Origin: Neoroseomonas oryzicola | Lineage (GTDB): Bacteria > Pseudomonadota > Alphaproteobacteria > Acetobacterales > Acetobacteraceae | Reading direction: 5' to 3' | Assembly (NCBI RefSeq): GCF_012163135.1 | Contig: NZ_JAAVUP010000016.1 | Span: 1-49,071, forward strand | Length of the DNA: 49,071 bases | Shown here: piece by piece, positions 17,819 to 25,738 of the stretch | How the letters are laid out: each line of letters starts with the position of its first letter | Position numbering within the stretch: the first letter of the stretch is position 1 | Made by a program: the position numbers and the translations under genes | Notes under the pieces: model-generated | Seen by the model: only the letters and a program-made list of their open reading frames with translations | Databases searched by the model: none | What the model was told of the DNA's origin: nothing

Positions 17819-18802
17819 ATGCTTGCCGTCACCCGCCGAGCGGCGCTCGCCGCGCCGATGCTCGCACTGCCGCTCGCGGCCCGCGCCCAGGCCTGGCGCC
17901 CGCCGGGACAGACCCGCATCATCGTCCCCGCCGCCGCCGGCGGCACCACCGACATCATGGCGCGGATGCTCGCGCAGTTCCTGCAGCCGCGCTGGAACAT
18001 GCCCGTGGTGGTCGAGAACCGCACCGGCGCCGGCGGCACCATCGGCACGCTCGAGATAGTGCGCTCCCGCCCCGACGGGACGACGCTGCTGCTCGGCAAT
18101 ATCGGGCCGCAGGCGATCGCCTATTCGCTGTTCCGCAACATGCCCTATCGCGCGGACCAGATCCTGCCCATCGCCGGCACCATCGCCGGGCCGAACGTGC
18201 TGGTGGTGAACAGCAACGTGCCGGTGCGCACGGTCGCCGAGCTCGCCGCCATGCTGCGCGCGCGGCCGGGCCAGGTTCCCTATGCCTCGACGGGCGTCGG
18301 GCAGTCGACGCACCTCTCCCCGGTGCTGATGCTGCAATTGCTGAATGCCGAGGCGATCCATGTGCCGCATCGCGGCTCGGCGCCGGCGCAGATCGACCTG
18401 CTCGGCGGCAACGTGACCTTCATGATCGACAACCTGACCGGCATCATGGGGCACATCCAGTCCGGCCGGGTGCGAGCGCTCGCGGTCACCAGCAAGGAAC
18501 GCAACGCCATGCTGCCGGACGTCCCCGCGATGCGGGAGACGATGCCGGAACTCGCCAATTACGAGGTCAACACCTGGTTCGGCCTGTTCGGCCCGGTGGG
18601 CCTGCCGGCCGAGGCCGTGACCAGCCTGAATGCCGAAGTCGAGGCCCTGGTGTCCGTGCCCGAGACGCAACGCCGCTTCGCCGAGCTCGGCGGCTTCGCG
18701 ATGCACGGCACCCCCGAGCAGTTCGCCGCTTTCGTGCGCAGCGAGATCACGAAGTGGGCGGAAGTCATCCGCAAGGAAGGCCTGCAGGTCGATGCGGGCT
18801 GA
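17819..18802 (+). CDS. Bug-family TTT substrate-binding protein
   Basis: The 327-residue periplasmic receptor has an export signal (TRRAALAAPMLALPLAARAQ). Family motifs are IIVPAAAGGTTDIMARMLAQ, VVENRTGAGGTIGTLEIV, GNIGPQAIAYSLFRNMPY, YASTGVGQSTHLSPV and NTWFGLFGPVGLPAEAV. It shares long stretches with the receptor at 15687, so the two are paralogues. AGGGAG lies before the ATG at 17819. It heads a six-gene plus-strand cluster (receptor, family-5 receptor, amidohydrolase, receptor, enolase-superfamily enzyme, EamA permease). Confidence 0.9.
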   Translation: MLAVTRRAALAAPMLALPLAARAQAWRPPGQTRIIVPAAAGGTTDIMARMLAQFLQPRWNMPVVVENRTGAGGTIGTLEIVRSRPDGTTLLLGNIGPQAIAYSLFRNMPYRADQILPIAGTIAGPNVLVVNSNVPVRTVAELAAMLRARPGQVPYASTGVGQSTHLSPVLMLQLLNAEAIHVPHRGSAPAQIDLLGGNVTFMIDNLTGIMGHIQSGRVRALAVTSKERNAMLPDVPAMRETMPELANYEVNTWFGLFGPVGLPAEAVTSLNAEVEALVSVPETQRRFAELGGFAMHGTPEQFAAFVRSEITKWAEVIRKEGLQVDAG

Positions 18803-18825
18803 TCCGACCCGTTGACGGACATCCG

Positions 18826-18852
18826 GGGGCGGGCCGAGCCTTGGCCCGCCCC
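18826..18852 (+). terminator. Hairpin between the Bug receptor and the family-5 receptor
   Basis: GGGGCGGGCC (18826-18835), loop GAGCCTT, and GGCCCGCCCC (18843-18852) form a perfect 10-bp stem in the 68-bp gap. There is no T-tract, so it is a weak terminator candidate. It could instead protect the 3' end of the receptor mRNA, as seen downstream of many receptor genes. Confidence 0.45.
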
Positions 18853-18870
18853 GAACCGGAGGACGCGACC

Positions 18871-20442
18871 ATGCGCCTGATCCCCGCGGCCGCCGCCGCC
18901 CTGATGCTCGCCGCCGCGCCGGCGGCCCTGGCGAAGTCCTTCACCTGGTCCTTCTCCTCCGACATCCTGACGCTCGATCCGCACGCGTCGAACAACACCT
19001 TCACCAACGCCTTCCTCGACAACGTCTACGAGACGCTGGTGCGCCACAACCAGCGCCTCGAACTGGAACCGGCATTGGCGACGCGGTGGGAGGTGGTCTC
19101 GCCGACCCTCTGGCGCTTCCACCTGCGCGAGGGCGTCCGCTTCCACAACGGCGAGACCTTCGGCGCCGAGGACGTCGTCTTCTCCTGGCAGCGGCTGAAC
19201 ACGCCGGGCGCGCTCGCCCGCGGCGTGCTGACCATCATCAAGGAGGTCCGCGCCACCGGCCCGCTGACCGTCGAGATCGAGACCGAGCGCCCCTTCCCCA
19301 TCCTGCTCAACGCGCTGACCCAGATGCACATCCTCGATGCCGGCTGGGCGGCGGCGAACAACGCGACGGCGGCGACCAACCTGCAGGCGCGCGAGGAGAC
19401 CGGCGCATCGCGCATGGCGAACGGCACCGGCCCCTTCCGCGTGCGCAGCCGCGAGCTCGACCGCTCGACCGTGCTCGAACCCTTCGCCGGCTGGTGGGAC
19501 ACGCCCCAGCACAACCTGACCGAGGTCACCTTCCAGCCGATCCGCAGCGCGCCGACGCGCACCGCGGCGCTGCTCGGCGGCCAGGTCGACGCGCTGGTGG
19601 AACTCCCGCTGCAGGACATCTCGCGCATCGAGGCCAACCCGACCCTGCAGGTCGTGCAGGGGCCCGAGCTCCGCACGATCTATCTCGGCTTCGACCATTT
19701 CCGCGACGAGCTGGTCTATTCCGACGTGCGCGGCCGCAATCCGCTGAAGGACATCCGCGTTCGCCGCGCCATCTACCAGGCGATCGACGTGGAGACGCTG
19801 CGGCGTTCCGTCATGCGCAACAACGCCTGGATCGCCGGCACCATGGCGAGCCCGTTCCTGAACGGCGCGCCGACCGACATCAACACCCGCACCTTCCCCT
19901 TCGACCCCGACGCGGCGAAGCGGCTGCTGGCGGAAGCGGGCTACCCCGACGGCTTCTCGGTCGGCCTCGCCTGCCCGAACGACCGCTACGTCTATGACGA
20001 ACGGCTCTGCATCGCGATCTCGGGCATGCTCCAGCGCGTCGGCATCCGCATCATCCCGCAGTTCGAGACGGTGAACCTCTGGTCGCGGCGCATCAACAAC
20101 CTCGACGTGTCGATGTTCATGGTGGGCCATGCGGGGCTGCCGCTGGCGGACACCTTCTCGACCCTGTCGGAGGTGCTGCGCACGCGCACCGCGACCGGCG
20201 CCGGGCTCAATGTCGGCCGCTGGTCCAATGCCGAGTTCGATGCCCTCGTCGACCGCATCGCCGAGGAAGGCGACGAGCCGACGCGCCGCGCCCTGATCCG
20301 CCAGGCGCTGCTGATCGAGAAGCGCGAGGTCGCCCACGTCCCGCTGCACCAGCAGCCGGTCGTCTGGGCCTCGCGGCGGAACATCGACCTCGCGCAATCG
20401 CCGGACAACCGGCTGCGCCTTCGCTATGTACGGGTGAACTGA
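18871..20442 (+). CDS. Family-5 extracellular solute-binding protein (peptide/nickel type)
   Basis: The 523-residue receptor has a Sec signal (MRLIPAAAAALMLAAAPAALA) and the SBP_bac_5 layout. It begins TWSFSSDILTLDPHASNN, then has WRFHLREGVRFHNGETFGAEDVVFSW, GTGPFRVRS, DIRVRRAIYQAIDVETL, AKRLLAEAGYPDGF and a C-terminal VPLHQQPVVWASRRNIDL. These receptors bind oligopeptides and many other ligands (sugars, opines, glutathione). No cognate DppBCDF genes are present. It ends immediately at the amidohydrolase ATG, so the two are coupled and the ligand may be the amidohydrolase substrate. Confidence 0.9.
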   Translation: MRLIPAAAAALMLAAAPAALAKSFTWSFSSDILTLDPHASNNTFTNAFLDNVYETLVRHNQRLELEPALATRWEVVSPTLWRFHLREGVRFHNGETFGAEDVVFSWQRLNTPGALARGVLTIIKEVRATGPLTVEIETERPFPILLNALTQMHILDAGWAAANNATAATNLQAREETGASRMANGTGPFRVRSRELDRSTVLEPFAGWWDTPQHNLTEVTFQPIRSAPTRTAALLGGQVDALVELPLQDISRIEANPTLQVVQGPELRTIYLGFDHFRDELVYSDVRGRNPLKDIRVRRAIYQAIDVETLRRSVMRNNAWIAGTMASPFLNGAPTDINTRTFPFDPDAAKRLLAEAGYPDGFSVGLACPNDRYVYDERLCIAISGMLQRVGIRIIPQFETVNLWSRRINNLDVSMFMVGHAGLPLADTFSTLSEVLRTRTATGAGLNVGRWSNAEFDALVDRIAEEGDEPTRRALIRQALLIEKREVAHVPLHQQPVVWASRRNIDLAQSPDNRLRLRYVRVN

Positions 20443-21855
20443 ATGGCTGATCTCATCGTCTCCGGCGGCACCGTCATCACCATGGACGGGGCCCGCCGGG
20501 TCATCCCCGACGGCGCGGTGGCCGTCGCCGGCGGGAAGATCCTCGCGGTCGGCCCGCGCGCCGAGGTCGAGGCCGCGCACGCCGCGCCGAAGCGCGTCGA
20601 CGCCCGCGGCAAGGCCATCCTGCCCGGCCTGATCGACGGCCACGCCCATGCCGGGCACGGCCTGGTCAAGACCATGGGCAGCGGCGATTCCGAGGCCTGG
20701 TCCGAGGCCTGCCGCGTCATCTACACCCTCGCCTCCCCGCCCTCCTTCTGGCGGGCGGAGGCGGCGCTCGCCGGGCTCGAACTGCTGAAGTTCGGCGTCA
20801 CCACCTCGGTGATGCTGCTCGGCGGCGGCGATTCCATCGGCCGCGTCGACGACCCGGCCCATGGCGACGCGCATGTGGACGGCATCAACGCCATCGGCAT
20901 CCGCCGCGTCATGGTGCTCGGCCCGACACGCCCGCCCTTCCCGCGCCCCTATCGCGGCGTGGACGGCAGCATCCGCGATGTCTCCTTCGAACAGCAGGCC
21001 GAGACCATCGGCACGCTGCTCGAACGCCACCACGGCAAGGGCCGCATCACCTGCGCGACGCTGATGCCGGTCTATCGCGAGGCCACGCACGACCCCGCCA
21101 AGGTCAAGGAGATCGAGGCCCAGGGCCGCGTCATCCGCGACATCGGCCGGAAGGCCGGCGCGCCCTTCCACCAGGACGGCCACCGCAGCGGCTCGATCGA
21201 GATGGCCGACCGCATGTTCGGCCTGCTCGGCCCGGATGCCTGGCTGTCCCACTGCACCGACCTCACCGAGGCCGACATCGACACGCTGGTGCGCACCGGC
21301 ACCTCGGTCGTGCACAATCCCTCCGCCATCGCCGCGGTGCGCGGGCATTGCCCGGCCATCGCCATGATGGACCGCGGCGTGACGGTGATGATCGGGTCCG
21401 ACGGCACCGCGCCGGATCGCAGCACCGACATGTTCCGCCACATGTTCCAGGCCATGCGCTACCACCAGCGCGCCGCGCGCGACGAACGCCTGCTGCCGCC
21501 GGGCAAGGCGCTCGAGATGATCACCATCGACGCGGCGAAGGGCCTCGGCATGGCCGACCGCATCGGCAGCCTCGAGGTCGGCAAGGAGGCCGACATCATC
21601 ACCGTCGACCTGACCGCGCCGCACATGCTGCCGGCCAACATGCCGGTGCATCGCGTGGTCTACTTCGCCTCGGGCGCCGATGTCCGCGACGTGGTGGTGG
21701 GCGGCGAGGTGCTGATGCGCGACCGCGTCGCCCCCCATGTGGATGAGGCCGGCATCCGCGAGGCCGCAGAGCGCGAGACCGCCGCGATGCTCGCACAATC
21801 CGGCATGGCAGACATGATCGCCGAAGACCCCGGCTGGGGCCGCACCCGCCGTTGA
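20443..21855 (+). CDS. Amidohydrolase (TRZ/ATZ-like metal-dependent hydrolase)
   Basis: The 470-residue amidohydrolase-superfamily enzyme has beta-1 metal ligands DGHAHAGHG (H67, H69), candidate ligands FHQDGH (H243) and LSHCTD (H270), and the catalytic aspartate in IGSDGTAPD (D320). The C-terminal composite barrel segment reads GSLEVGKEADIITVDL. The family deaminates or dechlorinates ring compounds or hydrolyses amides. The normal HxAE block after the second strand is replaced by HQDGH, so the chemistry may differ from guanine or cytosine deaminases. The start follows the receptor stop with no gap and no obvious Shine-Dalgarno, which suggests reinitiation. Confidence 0.85.
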   Translation: MADLIVSGGTVITMDGARRVIPDGAVAVAGGKILAVGPRAEVEAAHAAPKRVDARGKAILPGLIDGHAHAGHGLVKTMGSGDSEAWSEACRVIYTLASPPSFWRAEAALAGLELLKFGVTTSVMLLGGGDSIGRVDDPAHGDAHVDGINAIGIRRVMVLGPTRPPFPRPYRGVDGSIRDVSFEQQAETIGTLLERHHGKGRITCATLMPVYREATHDPAKVKEIEAQGRVIRDIGRKAGAPFHQDGHRSGSIEMADRMFGLLGPDAWLSHCTDLTEADIDTLVRTGTSVVHNPSAIAAVRGHCPAIAMMDRGVTVMIGSDGTAPDRSTDMFRHMFQAMRYHQRAARDERLLPPGKALEMITIDAAKGLGMADRIGSLEVGKEADIITVDLTAPHMLPANMPVHRVVYFASGADVRDVVVGGEVLMRDRVAPHVDEAGIREAAERETAAMLAQSGMADMIAEDPGWGRTRR

Positions 21856-21906
21856 TGCGCGGCCCGTCTCGGGCCACGCTGCGTGCGTCCCGGGAGGACC
21901 GATGCC

Positions 21907-22881
21907 ATGACCCGACGCCGCAGCCTGCTCGCGGCCGCCACGGCGGCCTGCGCCCTGCGTCCTGCCTTCGCGCAGGCGCCCTGGCCCACGCGGCCGGTGC
22001 GCTTCATCCTGCCTGACGGCGCCGGCGCGGGGAACGACACCACCGCGCGTCTGATCGCACCATACCTGGAAGCGGCGCTCGGCCAGCCCTTCGTCGTCGA
22101 CAACCGGCCCGGCGCCGGCGGGCGCATCGGCGTCGAGGCCGCCTTCCGCAGCCCGCCCGACGGCAGCACCTTCCTGCTCGGCAATGCAGGCTCGAACGGC
22201 ATCAACGCCGCGATCTACCGCGACCTGCCCTATGACCTCGCCACCGCCTTCGACCCGGTGGCGCTGCTGGTGGTCGGGCCCAACGCGCTGATCGTGAACA
22301 GCCGCGTGCTGCCGGTGGCGAATGTCACGGAACTCATCGCCACCGTCCGCGCGCAGCCGGGGCGGCTGTCCTATGCCTCGGCCGGCGTCGGCTCCTCGGC
22401 GCACATGAACATGGAATTGTTCAAGCACCAGGCGGGCCTCGACATCCTGCACGTGCCCTATCGCGGCGCGCCGGCGCTGGTGCAGGCGGTGATCAGCGGG
22501 GAAGCCCCGCTCGCCTTCGGCAACCTGGTCAACGTCATGCCGCAGGTCCGCAGCGGGGAGGTGAAGCTGCTCGCCGTCACCTCCCTGACCCGCATGCCCG
22601 ACCTGCCGGACACGCCGACGGTGCACGAAAGCGGCCTGCCCGGCTTCGAGAGCCTGGCCTGGAACGGCCTGCTCGCGCCGCGCGGCACGCCCGCGCCGAT
22701 CCGCGACCGCCTGCACGCCGAACTGGTGAAGCTGCGCGGCAACGCGACGCTGCAGGACCGCGTCCGTCTGCTCGGCGGCGATCTCGTCGTCTCCTCGCCG
22801 CAGGAATTCCAGGCGCGGATCGACACCGACATCGCCAAGTGGAAGCGCCTCACCGAGGCCGCGAACATCCAGGCCCAGTGA
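21907..22881 (+). CDS. Bug-family TTT substrate-binding protein
   Basis: The 324-residue periplasmic receptor has a signal RRRSLLAAATAACALRPAFA and the family motifs RFILPDGAGAGNDTTARLIAP, VDNRPGAGGRIGVEAA, LLGNAGSNGINAAIY, SYASAGVGSSAHMNMELF, VPYRGAPALVQAVISGE and LLAPRGTPAPI. It is more distant from the 15687/17819 pair (PDGAGAGND in the ligand loop instead of PAAxGGTTD), so it probably binds another acid. GGGAGG lies ten bases before the ATG at 21907. A small hairpin, GGCCCG-TCT-CGGGCC (21861-21875), sits in the gap before it. Confidence 0.9.
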   Translation: MTRRRSLLAAATAACALRPAFAQAPWPTRPVRFILPDGAGAGNDTTARLIAPYLEAALGQPFVVDNRPGAGGRIGVEAAFRSPPDGSTFLLGNAGSNGINAAIYRDLPYDLATAFDPVALLVVGPNALIVNSRVLPVANVTELIATVRAQPGRLSYASAGVGSSAHMNMELFKHQAGLDILHVPYRGAPALVQAVISGEAPLAFGNLVNVMPQVRSGEVKLLAVTSLTRMPDLPDTPTVHESGLPGFESLAWNGLLAPRGTPAPIRDRLHAELVKLRGNATLQDRVRLLGGDLVVSSPQEFQARIDTDIAKWKRLTEAANIQAQ

Positions 22882-22883
22882 GC

Positions 22884-24035
22884 ATGCGCATCGCCTCCGT
22901 CGAGTTCCTCGGCGTCAACGTCACGCCCAAGACCAACTGGTCCTTCCTGCTGCTGCGCACCGATGACGGCCGCACCGGCACCGGCGAATGCACGCTGGCG
23001 AACCAGGAGGCGCTGCTCGAGGCCGAGGCCGCGCGCCTCGCCGCCAATGTCACGGGCGAGGACGCCCGCGCCCGCAACCGCCTCGCGCGGCTGATCCCGC
23101 ATGCGCCGGGCGGCCTCGTCGCCCATGCCGTCCTCTCAGCCTTCGAACAGGCGCTGTGGGACCTCGCCGGGCAGGAGGCCGCGCGGCCGATCCATGCGCT
23201 GCTCGGCGGCGCGCTGCGCGATCGCGTGCCGCTCTATGCCAACATCAATCGCGGCGCGAACCCGCGCACGCCGGAAGGCTTCGCCGCCGCCGCCCGCCGC
23301 GCCGTGGCCGAGGGCTTCCGCGCTGTCAAACTGGCGCCCTTCGAGCCCCTGGTCTGGGAGGACGCCGCCGACGCCGCGCAGCGCGCCGCCTATGCCGAGG
23401 GCATCGACCGCATCGCCGCGGTCCGCGCCGCGGTGGGCCGCGACATCGACATCATGGTCGACGCGCATTGGCGCTTCTCCCCCGGCGGCGCCGCACGGCT
23501 GGTGCAGGACGTCGCACCCCTCGCGCTGTTCTGGCTCGAATGCCCGGTCAGCGAGGCGAACCACGCCGAGATCCGCCGCCTGCGTTCCATGGCGAACGAC
23601 CGCGGCATGCGCCTCGCGGGCGCCGAGACGCTCGCCGGTCTCGGCGCCTATCGCACCATCATCGAGGCCGGCTGCTACGACGTGCTGATGCCCGACATCA
23701 AATACGCCGGCGGGCATGAGGAGATCCGCCGCATCGCCGCCCTTGCCCAGACCGCGGGCGTCGAGATCGCGCCCCACAACCCCACCGGCCCGGTCTGCCA
23801 CGCCCATTCGGTGCATCTCTGCGCGACCCTGCCGAACCTCCTCCCGCTCGAGGTCCAGTTCGGCGAGACGGACCGCTTCTTCACCCTCGTCACCGGCCAC
23901 GACCTCCGCTTCGCGCAAGGCTGCGCGACGCTTCCCGCGACGCCCGGCCTCGGCAACGCGATCGACGAGGCCGGCGCGCGACTGACGCCCTGGCAACCCA
24001 TGCCGAAACCCTGGCTCGACCCGAGGCTCGGCTGA
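22884..24035 (+). CDS. Mandelate racemase/muconate lactonizing enzyme family protein
   Basis: The 383-residue enolase-superfamily enzyme has an N-terminal capping domain and a beta/alpha barrel. Candidate catalytic and metal residues are K149 (AVKLAPF), D193 (MVDAHWRF), E219 (LECPVSE), E248 (AGAETLAG) and H298 (APHNPTGPV). The PHNP-GPV block is typical of acid-sugar dehydratases such as galactonate dehydratase, so a sugar-acid dehydratase or racemase is likely. The ATG at 22884 lies three bases after the receptor stop; a GTG at 22878 overlapping that stop (GTGA) is an alternative. It overlaps the EamA gene by one base. Confidence 0.87.
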   Translation: MRIASVEFLGVNVTPKTNWSFLLLRTDDGRTGTGECTLANQEALLEAEAARLAANVTGEDARARNRLARLIPHAPGGLVAHAVLSAFEQALWDLAGQEAARPIHALLGGALRDRVPLYANINRGANPRTPEGFAAAARRAVAEGFRAVKLAPFEPLVWEDAADAAQRAAYAEGIDRIAAVRAAVGRDIDIMVDAHWRFSPGGAARLVQDVAPLALFWLECPVSEANHAEIRRLRSMANDRGMRLAGAETLAGLGAYRTIIEAGCYDVLMPDIKYAGGHEEIRRIAALAQTAGVEIAPHNPTGPVCHAHSVHLCATLPNLLPLEVQFGETDRFFTLVTGHDLRFAQGCATLPATPGLGNAIDEAGARLTPWQPMPKPWLDPRLG

Positions 24036-24940
24036 TGCCGATCTGGGTTGGCGCGACGATCCTCGCGGGTCTGTTCCAGACCTGGCGCACCGCCCTGCAG
24101 CAGAAGCTGCGCGGGCAGCTCTCGGTCAATGCGGCCGCCGTCGTGCGCTACCTCTATGGCGTGCCGGTCGGCATGGTGTTCGTCACGCTCTATCTCACGC
24201 TGATCGGCGGCAGCCTCTCCTCGCCTTCCTGGACCTATGCGCTGTACTGCGCGCTCGGCGGCCTCGGGCAGATCATCGGGACCAACCTGCTGATCATGTC
24301 CTTCGGCCATCGCGGCTTCGCGGTCGGCACCGCCTATTCCAAGACCGAGGCCGTGCAGGCCGCCTTCATCGCGCTGATCTTCCTCGGCGAATCCTTCGCG
24401 CCGCTCGCCTGGCTCGGCATCGCGGTGTCGGTGGGCGGGACGCTGTATCTCTCCCTCGCCGGGCGCGTCTCATCCACCCGCGAAGTGCTGGCCGCGACGA
24501 TGCAGCCCTCGGCGATCTACGGCCTCGGCGCCGGCTTCGCCTTCGCGCTCTGCGCGCTCGCCATCCGCGCGGCGACGCAGACGCTGGACGGGCCGGACGC
24601 GACGCTGCGCGCGCTCGAGACCCTCGTCGTGATCAACATGATGCAGACGGTGATGCAGGGCGGCTGGCTGGTGGCGACGGAGCGTTCGTCCATCCCGCAG
24701 CTGTTCAGCACCTGGCGGTCCTCGGCGCAGGTCGGCGCACTGTCCGCCTGCGGGTCCGCCTGCTGGTTCACCGGCTTCGCCTACGCGCCGGTCGCGCTGG
24801 TGCGCGCCGTGGGGCAGGTCGAGATCCTGTTCACCCTGCTGTTCAGCCGCTTCTTCCTGAAGGAACGGATGAAGCGGACGGACGTGATCGGGGCGCTGAC
24901 CGTCGTCGCGGGCGTCGTGCTGGTGCTGTTGGGACGGTAG
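24035..24940 (+). CDS. EamA-family (drug/metabolite) transporter
   Basis: The 301-residue inner-membrane protein has about ten hydrophobic helices arranged as two EamA halves. Recognisable stretches are LGGLGQIIGTNLLIMSFGHRGFAVGTAYSKTEAV, LIFLGESFAPLAWLGIAVSVGGTLYL, and the second-half equivalent VGQVEILFTLLFSRFFLKERM ending in GVVLVLLGR. The family transports amino acids, sugars or drugs. The start is TGATG, overlapping the enolase-superfamily stop by one base. It may import or export the intermediate handled by that enzyme. Its stop is followed at once by repeat family B. Confidence 0.87.
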   Translation: MPIWVGATILAGLFQTWRTALQQKLRGQLSVNAAAVVRYLYGVPVGMVFVTLYLTLIGGSLSSPSWTYALYCALGGLGQIIGTNLLIMSFGHRGFAVGTAYSKTEAVQAAFIALIFLGESFAPLAWLGIAVSVGGTLYLSLAGRVSSTREVLAATMQPSAIYGLGAGFAFALCALAIRAATQTLDGPDATLRALETLVVINMMQTVMQGGWLVATERSSIPQLFSTWRSSAQVGALSACGSACWFTGFAYAPVALVRAVGQVEILFTLLFSRFFLKERMKRTDVIGALTVVAGVVLVLLGR

Positions 24941-24941
24941 G

Positions 24942-24991
24942 CGGGGGGAGAAGGGAACTTCTCCCCCCGTACCCCCCTCAACCTTCTTTGG
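24942..24991 (+). repeat. Palindromic repeat family B, copy 2
   Basis: CGGGGGGAGAAG-GGAA-CTTCTCCCCCCG (24942-24969) is a perfect 12-bp hairpin with a GNRA-type GGAA loop. The tail TACCCCCCTCAACCTTCTTTGG follows and matches copy 1. It begins one base after the EamA stop and is therefore a good candidate for a 3' processing or termination structure. It is the left half of an inverted pair with copy 3. Confidence 0.75.
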
Positions 24992-25017
24992 AACTCAGGA
25001 AAGCCGGCGCCAAATGA

Positions 25018-25057
25018 CCAAAGAAGGGAGGGGGCTCGGGGGAGGTTCCCCTCCCCC
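25018..25057 (-). repeat. Palindromic repeat family B, copy 3 (inverted relative to copy 2)
   Basis: Read on the minus strand, GGGGGAGG-GGAA-CCTCCCCC (25057 to 25038) is followed by the family tail ending in CTTCTTTGG at 25018. It lies directly beyond the NIPSNAP stop at 25062. Copies 2 and 3 thus flank the 3' ends of two convergent genes, one for each strand. Confidence 0.75.
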
Positions 25058-25061
25058 GCCC

Positions 25062-25388
25062 TTACTTCTTCAACGCCTCGAAGAACGGCGCCGGCTTCAC
25101 GATGCGGTTCTGCATCTTGATCAGGATGCCGCGCTTGCCGACCTCGGCGAGGTATTCGCCCCAGGCCGGATCGGCCGCCATGGCGGCGCGCCGGCGCTCG
25201 CGGTCGGCCTGGTCGGCGTAGCCCCACATGTGGACGACGGTGTTCAGCTCGCCCTCGATGGTGGTGTACCAGCCGACGCAGTTGCCGAGGTGCTTCTGCT
25301 GCAGCGGCCAGCCCATCTTCTCATAGAGCGCGACGAACTCGGCGACGCGGTTCGGCAGGCAGGTGTAGATGCGCAGGTCGACGATCAT
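25062..25388 (-). CDS. NIPSNAP family protein
   Basis: The 108-residue dimeric alpha-beta barrel (ferredoxin-like) protein begins MIVDLRIYTCLPNRVAEFV, the NIPSNAP hallmark. It continues with LGNCVGWYTTIEGELNTVVHMW and ends KMQNRIVKPAPFF. The biochemical role is unknown; some members sit with aromatic or xenobiotic catabolic genes, which fits the neighbouring receptor genes. The start at 25388 has a perfect AGGAGG six bases upstream. The region upstream contains a 137-bp direct duplication that may carry its regulation. Confidence 0.85.
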   Translation of the reverse strand: MIVDLRIYTCLPNRVAEFVALYEKMGWPLQQKHLGNCVGWYTTIEGELNTVVHMWGYADQADRERRRAAMAADPAWGEYLAEVGKRGILIKMQNRIVKPAPFFEALKK

Positions 25389-25445
25389 GCGGGTCCTCCT
25401 CACGGATGGCCCAGCATGTCGCGCCCGGCCACCCCCGACAACCGG

Positions 25446-25716
25446 CGGCCCGAGGCACCGCCTCGGGCCGGGAGCGCACAGCGCGACCGCGCCCAGACCA
25501 CCAGCCGCGCCCGGCGCACCAGTCCACGGCGCGCAAGCCAAGCACGCGGATGCGTGCGCCGGCGCCTGAGATCAAACAAACTCGGCCCGAGGCACCGCCT
25601 CGGGCCGGGAGCGCACAGCGCGACCGCGCCCAGACCACCAGCCGCGCCCAGCGCACCAGCCCACGGCGCGCAAGCCAAGCACGCGAATGCGTGCGCCGGC
25701 GCTTGAGGTCAAAGAA
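25446..25716. repeat. Two-copy 137-bp direct repeat containing hairpins
   Basis: Copy 1 starts at 25446 and copy 2 at 25583, a period of 137 bp. About 130 bp are nearly identical, with roughly seven substitutions. Each copy opens with the perfect palindrome GGCCCGAGGC-ACC-GCCTCGGGCC (25447-25469 in copy 1) and later contains GCACGC-NNAT-GCGTGC. A third partial piece, GCCGGCGCCTGAG, follows at about 25724. The 350-bp gap 25389-25738 holds no convincing gene. The flanking genes are both on the minus strand, so it lies between the family-5 receptor stop and the NIPSNAP promoter. Confidence 0.8.
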
Positions 25717-25738
25717 GACCCCCGCCGGCGCCTGAGGC

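Noticed and set aside
18559..22716. A 1385-codon minus-strand open frame across the receptor and amidohydrolase genes
   Set aside because: It covers three well supported plus-strand genes and reads as His/Arg/Gly-rich shadow sequence without domains.
25389..25738. Small open frames within the direct repeats
   Set aside because: Frames are Ala/Gly/Pro/Arg-rich, differ between copies at their ends and have no Shine-Dalgarno; hairpins are the conserved feature.
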